From Sphingomonas sp. Leaf10 (lineage in GTDB: Bacteria; Pseudomonadota; Alphaproteobacteria; Sphingomonadales; Sphingomonadaceae), in the NCBI RefSeq assembly GCF_001421245.1, contig NZ_LMKE01000006.1:175918-225981 (forward strand): 50,064 nt of DNA. Reading direction: 5' to 3'. Below the pieces are notes generated by a model. That model ran no database searches, had not been told where the DNA came from, and saw nothing but the letters and a program-made list of their open reading frames with translations. This document shows positions 20,001-27,457 of the stretch, piece by piece. Positions within the stretch are counted from its first letter, which is position 1; each line of letters opens with the position of its first letter. The translations under genes were made by a program, and so were the position numbers.

Positions 20001-23000
20001 GTGCGCCGGCGACGAGTTGTGCGTTGGGGCTACGGCCCTCCGCCGCACCATATCGCGCATAATGATCCAGTGGATCGACACCGGCCGCGGCGACGTCCGG
20101 ATTGGTCGCCAGATAGTAACGGGTATCGAAGTCGACATTCGGGTTGCGACCGGCACGCCAACCGGAATTTTGCCAATGTGCGCGCAATGCCGCCGGATCG
20201 TTGGCGATACTTGCCAAATCCTCATAGGTATTGGCGTAATAGACCGGATCGAAATCGACGATCTTCGAGGTGTTCGCCCGCGCGTATCCTGCTGTGTCCG
20301 AAGCGGTCTTCGCTACATTTTCCGCGGATACCTGTCCGCGCCGATCGTAGAAACGGAAGGTAACGCCGCCCAGTTTATTGGTCGCCTGCACGACCTCGCC
20401 GAAGCTGTTGTAGCGGCTGTTCTCGCTATACCCTTCGGCATCGACGGTGCGCACGACGCGGCCGAGCCTGTCGTAGACGAACTGGGTGACCGCGTCCTTC
20501 GGATCGGCGGCCACGGTCGGCAGCGTGCCGATCGCAGCGGCGTTGGTCGCGCGCTGCTTGCGGCGGGTGACGGTCGCGATCTGGTCGAACGCGGTATAGC
20601 TGGTCTCGGTGACGTAATCCTCGGCATCGCGGACGGCGATGACGCGACCGGCAGCATCATAATGGCTGTAGGTCGCGCGACCGGCTTCATCGACGATCCG
20701 CACCCGCTGCCCGAACGAGTCATAGTCATAGGCCTGGACCTGCCCCAGCGCATCGGTGCGCGTCAGCATCCGCCCTTCGCGGTCGTAGGTGAACCGGGTC
20801 GTGCTGGTGCCGTCGGGTGCGACCTGGGCGAGCAGGTTGCCAAGGCCGTCATAGCTGTAGCGGGTGGTCGACTGGAGACCGTCGGCATCCTCGATCCGGG
20901 TGACGACGCGACCGGCGGCGTCATAGCCGAGCTGGGTGCGGACCTGATCGACCGTGCCATAGGCCATCGTCGTCGACTGGACGGTGCCGTTGACGTTGTA
21001 GGTATAGCGGGTGACGGTGCCGGCGGCGTCGGTCGTTTCGAACACGCGCCCGGCGGCATCGTAGCTGGTGGCGGTGACGACGTAGCTGCCATTCTGCCAC
21101 GCAGCGACGCCGGCGATCGTCGTCGCGTCATTCGCGCCGGCCATGGCGGTATCGTAGCGGACGACTGCGACGACCCGCCCGGCGGCGTCGTAATCATAGC
21201 GGCTGACATAGCCCATCGGATCGATGGTGAAGCGCAACTCGCCCCGTGCGGCGTAATAGCTGCGCGTGATGCGGTTGTCGCCATGGCCGCCATTGGCACT
21301 GCCCCACGCCGCCATCGTCTCGTGCGAGGGCAGGACGGTGGTGGCATAGGCGGTGACGAACCGCGTCGTCTTCACGACGTTGCCGGCCGTGTCATAGCCG
21401 TACCCGGTGACCGATCCGGCGGCATCGATCGCAAAGGTCAGATTGCCCTTGCCGTCATACACCGCGAAGCTGCAGCGGTTGGCCGGATCGTTCGTCGCGC
21501 CGGCATTGGCCAGCCCCTGCGTGACCGTGGCGACGCTGTAGCTGCCAAGTGCCGCGATCGGGCGGGCATAGGCGATCGTCTGACGCACCGTGCCGGTCGC
21601 ATCGCCGGCCCGCGGCCCCGCATAGACATATTCGGTAACGCGGTTGACGGTATCGATAGTGAAGCGCAGCAGCCCCTGCCCGTCATAGACCGAGCGGACG
21701 GTGCGGTCGTTCGCAGTGCTGCCGACGTCGGACAGCAGCGCGGTGAAGCTGGCCGATGCGCGCAGCGTATCGGTCGTGCGCTTGGCGAAACTGGTCGCCG
21801 ACACGCGGTTGCCCGCCGCGTCATAGGTCGATCGGCTGAGATACCCCTCCCCGTCGAGCATGCCGACGAGATTGCCGTCGCGGTCGTAGAAGCTGCGGCT
21901 GACGCTGTCGCGGGTGCCATCGGCCGTCGGACGGGTGACGGCGGTCGGCAGCGTCGTCTTCAGCCCCTCCACCGCCAGCCGGTTGGCATAGGCGGTTTCC
22001 TTCAGCAGCCGGCCCGACGCGTCATAGTCATAGACGACGCTGGCACCGGTGGCGTCGATCCGCTGGGCGACGCGGCCCTCGCGGTCGTAGACGATCCAGT
22101 TCCACGTGTCGGCCGCCGACGAAGCCGGGCGGAGCGTGGCGATATCGATATCGATCGCCGGATCGCCCAGTCGCGCCACCTGTTCGGCGGACAGCGCGGT
22201 GCTCCATCCGATCGTCGCGACCAGCCGGTCGTTGCGGTCGTAGCGATATTCGGTCAGCCGGCCGAGCGGATCGACCTCGCCGGTCTTCCGTCCGGTCGGG
22301 TCGTAGACGACATAGCGGTTCTTGCCGAAACTGTCGGTGGTGATGCGGACGCGCCCGACCCGGTCGTAGCGATAGCTGGCGCTGCCGGTGCCGCTATAGC
22401 TGCCCGCCTCGCTGCTCGACACCAGATCGCCGGCACGATTGTAGGTCGAGGTCTGCACCGCGCCGCTTGCCAGCGTCACCACCGTCTGCGCGCCGACATC
22501 GTTGAACGCGATCGTCGTCTGACCGCCGCGCACGTCGGTCGAACCGATCATCCGGCCCATGCCGTCATAGACGAACAGCTCGCGCTGCCCGCCGGTCACC
22601 CGTTCGAGCAACCGGCCCGATGCGTCGCGTACGAACACGGTCTCGGCATAGCCCTGCGCCGTCGATGGCTCGCCACTGGCATCCGCCGCGCCGTCGCGCA
22701 GGATGCGCGAGACTTCGCCGCGCGCATCATATTCGTAGCGGACTATCATCCGCGCCGATTTGTTGGTCAGCCCCCCGACCCAGTTGTTCAGCGCGGCCTC
22801 GGTCAGCGATACCGAGGTGCCGAGCGTATCGGCGGTAAAGCTGTCGGTGCGAACCAGCAGGCCGTTGGCGTTGTAGGTGTAGCGCGTCACCCGCCGCTCG
22901 GCGGAAACCGCGTAGCGCAGGCGGCCGATGCTGTCGTAGATATTGTTGCTGGCGATCGTCTCGGCAGCACCCGCCGACACCGCGCTGGCGGAGGTGCGCA

Positions 23001-25185
23001 GCAACTGGTTCTTGGCATCGTAGGTGCGGGTGACGACGTTGCCGAGCCGGTCGGTGGTGGTCAGCAGATTGCCGGCCGTGTCATAAGCCATCTTCGTCAC
23101 GGCACCCGACGGGTCGGTGACGGTCGCGACATTGCCGGTGCTGGTATAGCTGAACTGCGTCACCTGCTGCACGCCGCCTGCCTCGGTCGCCGGTGCGGTG
23201 ATCTTCGTCAGCAGCCGCGATGTTTCGGGTTCGTCCACCGGGCCGATCAGGTTCATGCCGGCAACGATGACGCCGGCGCCCGCCGGTTCGTCGGCCCCCA
23301 GTGCCACGAACAGCCGGGCAAAACCGGTATCGTCGCGGGCATAGGTGCGCGTGACGAGGATCGTGGTCGCCTCGGTCGTCGACAGGCCGCGTACCGAATA
23401 GAAGCCGCCCGACAGTGGATCGATCGCGCCCGGTCCCGACAGGACCCGCGCACTGGCAAGGTCGTCCGGACCCCAGCCCGATGCCGAACCACCCAGCCCC
23501 AAATGGTGCCCCTGATCGAAACCGGTCGCCTTCAGCGTGATGAGGAAGCTGTAGGTCTCACCCGCCCGGGCGGTGAAGTTGCGTTGCAGGTTCGCGGCGG
23601 TGTTGGCGGTCTTGACGGTGAACTTATAGGCGGATGCACCGCCGATCGCGCTATCGGTCGCGCGGTTCAGGTTGCTCGCGGTCCATTTGGTCGCGTTCAT
23701 CCGGTCGAGCGACGATGCGTCGCTGCTGCGCACCAGCGTCTGCCCGCCGGCGATCAGCGAGGTGCCCGCGCGGAAATTACTGCCCTGATCGACGTAGAAA
23801 TACGCGCCGCCCGATCCGGTCTTGTCGTAGGTGCGCGTGATTTCGACACGCGTACCCTGCGTCGTTGAGAGACCGACGACGCGCCAGAAGCCGCCGCCCA
23901 GATGTTCGATGGTCCCCGGACCGGACACGATCCGCGCCGTCGAGACGCCGGGGCCGCCCCATCCGGTCTGATCCGAATACAGGCCGAGGTCCTGGGTGGT
24001 GATGTCGCCAACCGCCTTCAGACTGATACCGAAGCTGATCGTTTCGCCGGCAGTGACCGGGAATCCTTGCGAGATACCTGCCCATTGGCCACCGGTCTGG
24101 ACGGTGTAGCGGGTGGCCGACGCACCATCGATGGTATCGGCCTGCCGCGCCACGTTGCCGCTGTTCCAGGTTCCGCCGGCAAGCGCGAAATCGCCCGCCG
24201 CGAAATCCAGCCGCGTCACCTGCCCCGCGGGATCGGTGATCGTCGTATTGTCCGCACCATAGCTCAACCGCGTCACGCGCGTCGCCGAACCGTCGACATT
24301 CTGCGTAACGGCGGTGACCCGCTGATAGACGTCATATTCGAAATCGACTCGCGTCCCGTCGGTCTGCGCGACCGATGCGATCAGGCGGGTATCGCCGACA
24401 TAGGTGTACGCGCTGCCATAGCTCTTGCCGTCGGCGATGCTGTTGTCGGCCGGAGTCAGGTCGACGGTCGCATGGCTCAACCGGCCGAGGCTGTCATAGG
24501 CATAGCGGGTGCGCGTCTGCATCCGCTCGACGCCGCCCTGCGTCGCAAAGGTGCGGATGTCGGTGATCGCATTGCCACTCCATCCATATTGGATGCGTTC
24601 GCCGTTCGCGGTGCGCAGCTCGGTCAGCTTGCCACTGGCATAGGTGAAGGTCAGCGCATTGCCGCTCGGATCGCGCTGTTCGGTGATGTAGGATTGCCCG
24701 CCGAACTGATAGCCGTAGCGCTCGACGACCTGGCTATCGCCATCGGTCCATGTCCAGCCGGTGCCGTCGGCATAGGTGATGCTGTCATGCGCGCCGGCAC
24801 CTTCGGTGGTGCGGTAGTTGGTGCCGTTATAGGCATAGGTGATGACCGATCCGTCGGACGACACGCGCTTGATGGTCGAACCGAAGGTGTTCGCGGTACC
24901 GACCAGCGAAAACAGCCGCCGGTCGGTGCTTTGGCGCCAATTGTCTCCATTTTCGTCGGAAAGATCGCCCTGGCTGTTATAGGTCCGGCTGATCGCCGCA
25001 TCGGGACCGCGCCCGAGCAGCAATTCGTCCTGCTGCATCAGCATCAGATTGCCGTTGGCGGCGTTCAGCAACAGTTGCTCGCCCGAGCGGCCGAGCGCGG
25101 CCTGCCCCAGCGTTCCCGCTCCGCCCAGCACATTGCCCGACCCGCGCTCGAACCCCGTTCCCGCGCCCGTGAAAATGGCCACCAT
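13999..25185 (-). CDS. Giant Rhs/YD-repeat polymorphic toxin with nuclease-like tip
   Basis: A 3,728-residue protein. The N-terminus (MVAIFTGAGTGFERGSGNVL) has no Sec signal and is followed by YD/Rhs repeats (RYDxxGRL/YDAAGR types) to about residue 3000, expected to fold into a shell around the tip. Three things interrupt or follow the repeats: two tandem ~150-residue beta-rich, carbohydrate-binding-like modules (~325-650), two FDPxYYxxNPDV-type units (~1640-1720), and a LysM domain (~3060-3115). A Gly/Ala-rich hydrophobic region (~3150-3360) comes next. The tip has an upstream Glu (E3638 in REGE) and D3660, E3669 and K3671 (PD...ExK), a PD-(D/E)xK nuclease pattern. I start at ATG 25185 with GGGGGA ~9 nt upstream; the longer frame is antisense to fliQ. 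The secretion route is unknown. No frameshift is seen. Confidence 0.85.
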   Translation of the reverse strand: MVAIFTGAGTGFERGSGNVLGGAGTLGQAALGRSGEQLLLNAANGNLMLMQQDELLLGRGPDAAISRTYNSQGDLSDENGDNWRQSTDRRLFSLVGTANTFGSTIKRVSSDGSVITYAYNGTNYRTTEGAGAHDSITYADGTGWTWTDGDSQVVERYGYQFGGQSYITEQRDPSGNALTFTYASGKLTELRTANGERIQYGWSGNAITDIRTFATQGGVERMQTRTRYAYDSLGRLSHATVDLTPADNSIADGKSYGSAYTYVGDTRLIASVAQTDGTRVDFEYDVYQRVTAVTQNVDGSATRVTRLSYGADNTTITDPAGQVTRLDFAAGDFALAGGTWNSGNVARQADTIDGASATRYTVQTGGQWAGISQGFPVTAGETISFGISLKAVGDITTQDLGLYSDQTGWGGPGVSTARIVSGPGTIEHLGGGFWRVVGLSTTQGTRVEITRTYDKTGSGGAYFYVDQGSNFRAGTSLIAGGQTLVRSSDASSLDRMNATKWTASNLNRATDSAIGGASAYKFTVKTANTAANLQRNFTARAGETYSFLITLKATGFDQGHHLGLGGSASGWGPDDLASARVLSGPGAIDPLSGGFYSVRGLSTTEATTILVTRTYARDDTGFARLFVALGADEPAGAGVIVAGMNLIGPVDEPETSRLLTKITAPATEAGGVQQVTQFSYTSTGNVATVTDPSGAVTKMAYDTAGNLLTTTDRLGNVVTRTYDAKNQLLRTSASAVSAGAAETIASNNIYDSIGRLRYAVSAERRVTRYTYNANGLLVRTDSFTADTLGTSVSLTEAALNNWVGGLTNKSARMIVRYEYDARGEVSRILRDGAADASGEPSTAQGYAETVFVRDASGRLLERVTGGQRELFVYDGMGRMIGSTDVRGGQTTIAFNDVGAQTVVTLASGAVQTSTYNRAGDLVSSSEAGSYSGTGSASYRYDRVGRVRITTDSFGKNRYVVYDPTGRKTGEVDPLGRLTEYRYDRNDRLVATIGWSTALSAEQVARLGDPAIDIDIATLRPASSAADTWNWIVYDREGRVAQRIDATGASVVYDYDASGRLLKETAYANRLAVEGLKTTLPTAVTRPTADGTRDSVSRSFYDRDGNLVGMLDGEGYLSRSTYDAAGNRVSATSFAKRTTDTLRASASFTALLSDVGSTANDRTVRSVYDGQGLLRFTIDTVNRVTEYVYAGPRAGDATGTVRQTIAYARPIAALGSYSVATVTQGLANAGATNDPANRCSFAVYDGKGNLTFAIDAAGSVTGYGYDTAGNVVKTTRFVTAYATTVLPSHETMAAWGSANGGHGDNRITRSYYAARGELRFTIDPMGYVSRYDYDAAGRVVAVVRYDTAMAGANDATTIAGVAAWQNGSYVVTATSYDAAGRVFETTDAAGTVTRYTYNVNGTVQSTTMAYGTVDQVRTQLGYDAAGRVVTRIEDADGLQSTTRYSYDGLGNLLAQVAPDGTSTTRFTYDREGRMLTRTDALGQVQAYDYDSFGQRVRIVDEAGRATYSHYDAAGRVIAVRDAEDYVTETSYTAFDQIATVTRRKQRATNAAAIGTLPTVAADPKDAVTQFVYDRLGRVVRTVDAEGYSENSRYNSFGEVVQATNKLGGVTFRFYDRRGQVSAENVAKTASDTAGYARANTSKIVDFDPVYYANTYEDLASIANDPAALRAHWQNSGWRAGRNPNVDFDTRYYLATNPDVAAAGVDPLDHYARYGAAEGRSPNAQLVAGAQEAGGVRTEYRYDARGNRTRMIEAWGLLEQRITDYSYDALNRLVEKRGEAVDYGIPGSSVNAGNAQPTEKYLYDRHGNLTRRTDANGRNTWYYYDALDRKNGEVDPTGAYVTYAYDKNGGLIRSRAYATAITSQLTTDSRPAVTGDYRETTYANDALGRRVSTSMAGIRTGAWDVASGSYVYGTGTLTDSVVYDAVGNVVRTTDATGASVLSYYDRLGRKVGQVDQLGYLTEWTRDAEGNALSERRYALAVANASATERPAGTAHADDRVTDFTYDRNGRRLTETRKDVVAWSVDPTSGALTNVTGDARIAYTYNGLGLVTSKREATGDTTLYAYDRAGRLVGEQRPNLINSTTDDATPQVAYQYDGNDNLVRTVEGADRVTTHRYDELGRKVAMTDAMGSTRFYFYDRVGNMVEAYSRRNSANTTVREGAIYRYDAMGRLRGQTSATNWTQSNGKFTSLTTSGAPPEVAFTYNVFGELTSRSVGGLVQEQHEYDDAGRMWRSTGGDGTWRYFLYDGAGRQTLTLESDGATSVQNYSLGNVLRLATLDGRVLGDPANGIVATATQYDARGQVARVHSLQRELASGVTGGTDLRTSRSYTAFGEVANETDARGATTYYGYNRMGRVTSIRRPVVLGADIDETGIAETRYYDISGRLAGARDGNGNLTTRRLAAGTGYGGAAELVTAEYHADGGRVFQRYDDAGNLVTRTDELGRATYSTYDKLGRLLTTSNVNSRDVAHSYTYDSLGRRLTHSQTGRATSDRETTDYDVAGRVTTSRAFGGEVTTNAYAWDGAIDSGLGATGGWRQTTTYANGKQTIEAKDTFGRLTTRTDMGGNVATTSYDQAGRVATISGLEKQTFTWLNSGLLATQTSDLGSGYVRSVATFGYDQVGNRTTETFTRDGTVYRRSEAVFDMQNRMRSWADTGDAVPAASMGWTYDKNGNILQTTATRALLNAAGGVASTSTEERWFRYDSMNRVTLDGGRMGANGIERGSGTEITYRADGSRATSTRTLRAFMWVDDPYNDDGVDIRTVRRSDFEDSTDGNATARQSSGSGRIRAFYDAEHRETFTWHDDGQLSTVQIERTGGIDEGNGTVTPDGIFAYAGAAEYQYDAIGRQVRQIDRNEGGAAVYDRTISQDDRGLIVYDRTVVVQGSDTVTTVTTTDYGTGTDYALGAVKKVTSTTTVNGGSSTTTTSTNSYEWRDAAQLTGTVTTKTNANTAYTNYYYSGVGQLDSVSIGGDRPRTVTFINDLAGQVIRRDEADNKYDTGDPHEIWYRHGGREIGYVGNNGSASDSYAESIRRRATKPSDTSTFAPLSGQPRGSHFAETIDRINSFETGSAGRSYTVQAGDTLSGIAEQIWGDASLWYKLATANGLGADSMLAAGQVLTIPAGVVRSTYNADTYKPYDPTDVLGDVNPNPKGKRNNKCGGFGRILVAAVAIAVAAVATAGIGALATGASFAGSLGALGTGSLATFAASSGATLGVTGTIAAGVAGAMVGSAASQGLAIGMGMQDKFSWGGVAMAGLSAAVGGTLGTLSLGSGVQGAVVRGVLGNVVTQGVAIATKQQSRFDWAGLAAAAVTAGVGQAVAGNGTSSWRQGAAGYASGFAGAATRSILTRTSFGDNVLAVLPDVIGATIGRLAARGVASLSRSGGGGATGGSAWGEYSDIQGIPDAMSASDGGSNSDLPAPRASDVDADSRQYTPRIIKDAVPIYEPRQPSVVYAVNNGDELVVTGDLSKRTVTSNFDYSQFHWLRQPDNYQPSFSPNSSLASYVSSFSGARWLYQPGYHFAGRDYSSRQAAISAGMLIVTNPPSDASIEAMRRNVAFVNALGVADQVPTGAGIVAYNLGADANVINASTNADIIAGGLLLGASMRPIGRIFPAGVSRPGLDPVSGRMLGPAESATARATRLGREGEAAAGIGGPKVGVEINGRMRFPDELSPTLLKEVKNVARQGWTKQLRDYAELARQRDIPFELWVRQNTRLSGPLRAAEIRGDVIIRRELPRQ

Positions 25186-25362
25186 GGTCCCAAATCCCCC
25201 AAGAAATCCCGCAGCCGGCGCCTGCGCCCTGCCGCTCTCCTGATCCTTGTCGGGGAGGTTTTTCGTTCGTTTAGGACTAAGTTCGACGGGCGCGATCGAC
25301 CGCGTCGCGGTAGACGGACCGCAGGACGGAGCCGGGGGGCTTCGCAGGCAGCGGGATGATCG
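25186..25362. promoter_or_regulatory. Shared divergent upstream region of the Rhs toxin and fliQ
   Basis: Only 177 nt separate the start of the Rhs gene (minus) from fliQ (plus), so promoters for both units should lie here. I could not place a convincing sigma-28 or sigma-54 site; TAAGTTCG at about 25277-25284 followed by GCGATCGA has the wrong spacing for FliA. GCGGGA at 25351-25356 serves as the fliQ Shine-Dalgarno. Confidence 0.4.
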
Positions 25363-25632
25363 ATGGAAGCCGACCGGGCGCTCAATCTGCTCGACGACAT
25401 GCTGTGGCAGTCGCTGATGGTGGCCGCGCCGATCCTGATCGCGACGCTGGCGATCGGCATCGTCATCAGCGTGTTTCAGGTCGCGACGCAGATTCAGGAA
25501 GCGACGCTCAGCTATGTCCCCAAGCTGCTGGTCGCGGCCGGACTGCTGATCCTGCTGGGGCCATGGATGATGACGCGAATGACCGATTTCGCGCGCGGCC
25601 TGTACCTTGCCATCCCGGTGCTGGTGCACTGA
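25363..25632 (+). CDS. fliQ: Flagellar export gate protein FliQ
   Basis: An 89-residue inner-membrane protein with two hydrophobic helices (about residues 17-40 and 52-74), the usual FliQ size. It forms part of the FliP/Q/R export gate core of the flagellar type III secretion system. The conserved VSVFQVATQIQEATLSYVPK-like loop is present as ISVFQVATQIQEATLSYVPK. It is the first gene of fliQ-fliR-flhB-flhA and its stop shares one base with the fliR start. A GCGGGA ribosome-binding site lies 6 nt upstream. Confidence 0.95.
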   Translation: MEADRALNLLDDMLWQSLMVAAPILIATLAIGIVISVFQVATQIQEATLSYVPKLLVAAGLLILLGPWMMTRMTDFARGLYLAIPVLVH

Positions 25633-26387
25633 TGGAGCCACTAGTTCCGCAAGCCGTGGCCACGCTGCTGCTGTCGCTCCGCATCGTCCCGACGCTGGCC
25701 TTCGCGCAGCCGTTCACGTTGATCCGCATCCCCGCCATGGTCCGCGTCGGCCTCGCCATCGCCCTGTCCGCATGGTTGGTCGCGGGCAATCCGGCGGCGA
25801 CCTGGCAGGCGCCACCGCCGCCCGGGGGATGGGTCGCGCTGGCGGCGGGCGAGCTGCTGCTCGGCACCGCATTAGCGCTCGCGTTGCAACTGGCGTTCGC
25901 AGCGTTGCTGGTCGCGGGACGGACGATCGATATCCAGGCCGGATACGGCCTTGCCGTGCTGGTCGATCCGGCGACGCGCGCGCAATTGCCGCTGGTCGGG
26001 ACGATCCTTGCCTATGCCGCCGGCGCGATCTTCTTCGCGACCGAAGGCCCGGCGCGGTTGCTGGCGATCTGGGCCGCATCATTGGAACGCGCGCCGATGG
26101 GCAGCGCATTGACCGCGACCGATCCGCAGATCTTGATCGGCTATGTGTCTGGCGTGTTCCTGATCGCGCTGGGGCTGGCGGGGTTGTTGCTGGTCGTGCT
26201 GCTGGTGCTCGACCTCGCCATCGCGTTCATGTCGCGCACCCTGCCGCAGATGAACGTGCTGCTGCTCGGCTTTCAGGTGAAGACGCTGGCGACAATGATC
26301 GTGCTACCGATCGCGCTGGCGCTGTCGGGGTCGCTGTTCGTCACCATCCTGTCGGCGGCGTTCGACACCATGGCGCGGATCGGCTGA
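25632..26387 (+). CDS. fliR: Flagellar export gate protein FliR
   Basis: A 251-residue inner-membrane protein with six or so hydrophobic segments. It completes the FliPQR export pore and contacts FlhB. The conserved AGRTIDIQAGYGLAVLVDP stretch (FliR/SctT family) is near residue 95, and RTLPQMNVLLLGFQVK near residue 205. The start codon overlaps the fliQ stop (TGATG), and its own stop overlaps the flhB start in the same way, indicating tight translational coupling. The length is typical of FliR. Confidence 0.95.
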   Translation: MEPLVPQAVATLLLSLRIVPTLAFAQPFTLIRIPAMVRVGLAIALSAWLVAGNPAATWQAPPPPGGWVALAAGELLLGTALALALQLAFAALLVAGRTIDIQAGYGLAVLVDPATRAQLPLVGTILAYAAGAIFFATEGPARLLAIWAASLERAPMGSALTATDPQILIGYVSGVFLIALGLAGLLLVVLLVLDLAIAFMSRTLPQMNVLLLGFQVKTLATMIVLPIALALSGSLFVTILSAAFDTMARIG

Positions 26388-27451
26388 TGGCCGAACAGGA
26401 TCAGAATCGCGGCGAGGCACCGACCCCGTTCAAGCTGCAAAAGGCGCGCGAGAAGGGCAATGTCGCGCGCAGCATCGAACTGGGCTTCCTCGCCAGCCTG
26501 CTGACGCTCGCCGCCTACACGCTGATCGCCGGACCGGCGCTGATGGCGACGCTCGCGCAGGCGATGCGGATGGCGCTGGCCGGCGGCTTTGCGGGGGCGA
26601 GCGAGCCGGGCGGTGCGGCGGAGCTGCTCGGCACGCTCGGTCGGCAAGCCATCGCGCCGGTCGCCCTGCTGGGGGGCACGATGGCGGGGATCGTCATCCT
26701 GCTCGAACTGATCCAGTTGCGCGGCTTCCTGCTGACCTTTCACCCGCTCAAGCCCGACTGGAGCCGGCTCAACCCCGCCAAGGGCATCAAGCGGCTGTTT
26801 TCGCTGCTGATGCTGAAGCAGACGCTGAAAAGCATCCTGAAATTCGCGCTCTACGCTGCGGCGACATGGATGGTGGTCCGCTGGGCGGTGGCGCATCTGG
26901 CCGAGAATGCGACCGATGGCGAACGGCTGGTCGCAACCATGCAGGCGGCCGGACTGCGGCTGGTGTTCGCGTTCCTGATCGTCGCCGTCGCCATCGCCAT
27001 CCTCGACCAGATTCTCGCGCGCGGCGAATTCATCCGCCAGATGCGGATGAGCCGCCGCGAAGTGACGCGCGAGGCCCGCGAACGCGAGGGCGAACCGCGC
27101 CAAAAACAGCGCCGCAAGGAACTGCACCGCGAAACGGCGGCGCAGGGCAAGGGCAGCTTGGACGGGGCTGACCTGCTGGTGGTGAACCCCGAACATTTCG
27201 CGGTGGCGCTACGCTATGACGAGACCGCGATGATCGCGCCTGAAGTCGCTGCGAAGGGCCGCAACCTCCACGCGCTGCGTCTCCGCGAGGAAGCTGTGCG
27301 TCGCGGCGTGCCGATCGTCGCCGACCCGCCGCTCGCCCGCGCGCTGTTCCGCGCCTGCACGGTGGGCAACGCCATTCCGTCCGACCGCTATGCGGCGGTC
27401 GCCGACCTTTACATCGACCTTCGCCGCGCCCGCGCGGTTCCACTGGATTGA
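26387..27451 (+). CDS. flhB: Flagellar export switch protein FlhB
   Basis: A 354-residue export-apparatus protein that switches substrate specificity from rod/hook to filament type. The N-terminus EAPTPFKLQKAREKGNVARS is characteristic. Four transmembrane segments lie between about residues 30 and 215, and the cytoplasmic C-domain carries the autocleavage site as N267-P268-E269-H270. The third residue is Glu rather than the common Thr. Cleavage occurs between N and P, so self-processing should still be possible. The start shares one base with the fliR stop. Confidence 0.95.
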   Translation: MAEQDQNRGEAPTPFKLQKAREKGNVARSIELGFLASLLTLAAYTLIAGPALMATLAQAMRMALAGGFAGASEPGGAAELLGTLGRQAIAPVALLGGTMAGIVILLELIQLRGFLLTFHPLKPDWSRLNPAKGIKRLFSLLMLKQTLKSILKFALYAAATWMVVRWAVAHLAENATDGERLVATMQAAGLRLVFAFLIVAVAIAILDQILARGEFIRQMRMSRREVTREAREREGEPRQKQRRKELHRETAAQGKGSLDGADLLVVNPEHFAVALRYDETAMIAPEVAAKGRNLHALRLREEAVRRGVPIVADPPLARALFRACTVGNAIPSDRYAAVADLYIDLRRARAVPLD

Positions 27452-27457
27452 TCCGCC

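Noticed and set aside
17749..23868. A 2,039-codon open frame on the plus strand opposite the Rhs gene
   Set aside because: It is the antisense shadow of high-GC YD repeats: low-complexity, rich in Gly, Arg, Val and Ile, with no recognisable domain and no ribosome-binding site.
16000..25000. Regular repetition inside the Rhs gene that could suggest a CRISPR array or tandem DNA repeats
   Set aside because: The periodicity is at the protein level (YD repeats of variable length); DNA units are not identical and there are no uniform spacers.
25186..25641. N-terminal extension of the Rhs frame beyond 25185
   Set aside because: It lies antisense to fliQ, has random His/Arg/Gln-rich composition and no homology to Rhs N-termini, whereas MVAIFTG at 25185 has a Shine-Dalgarno.
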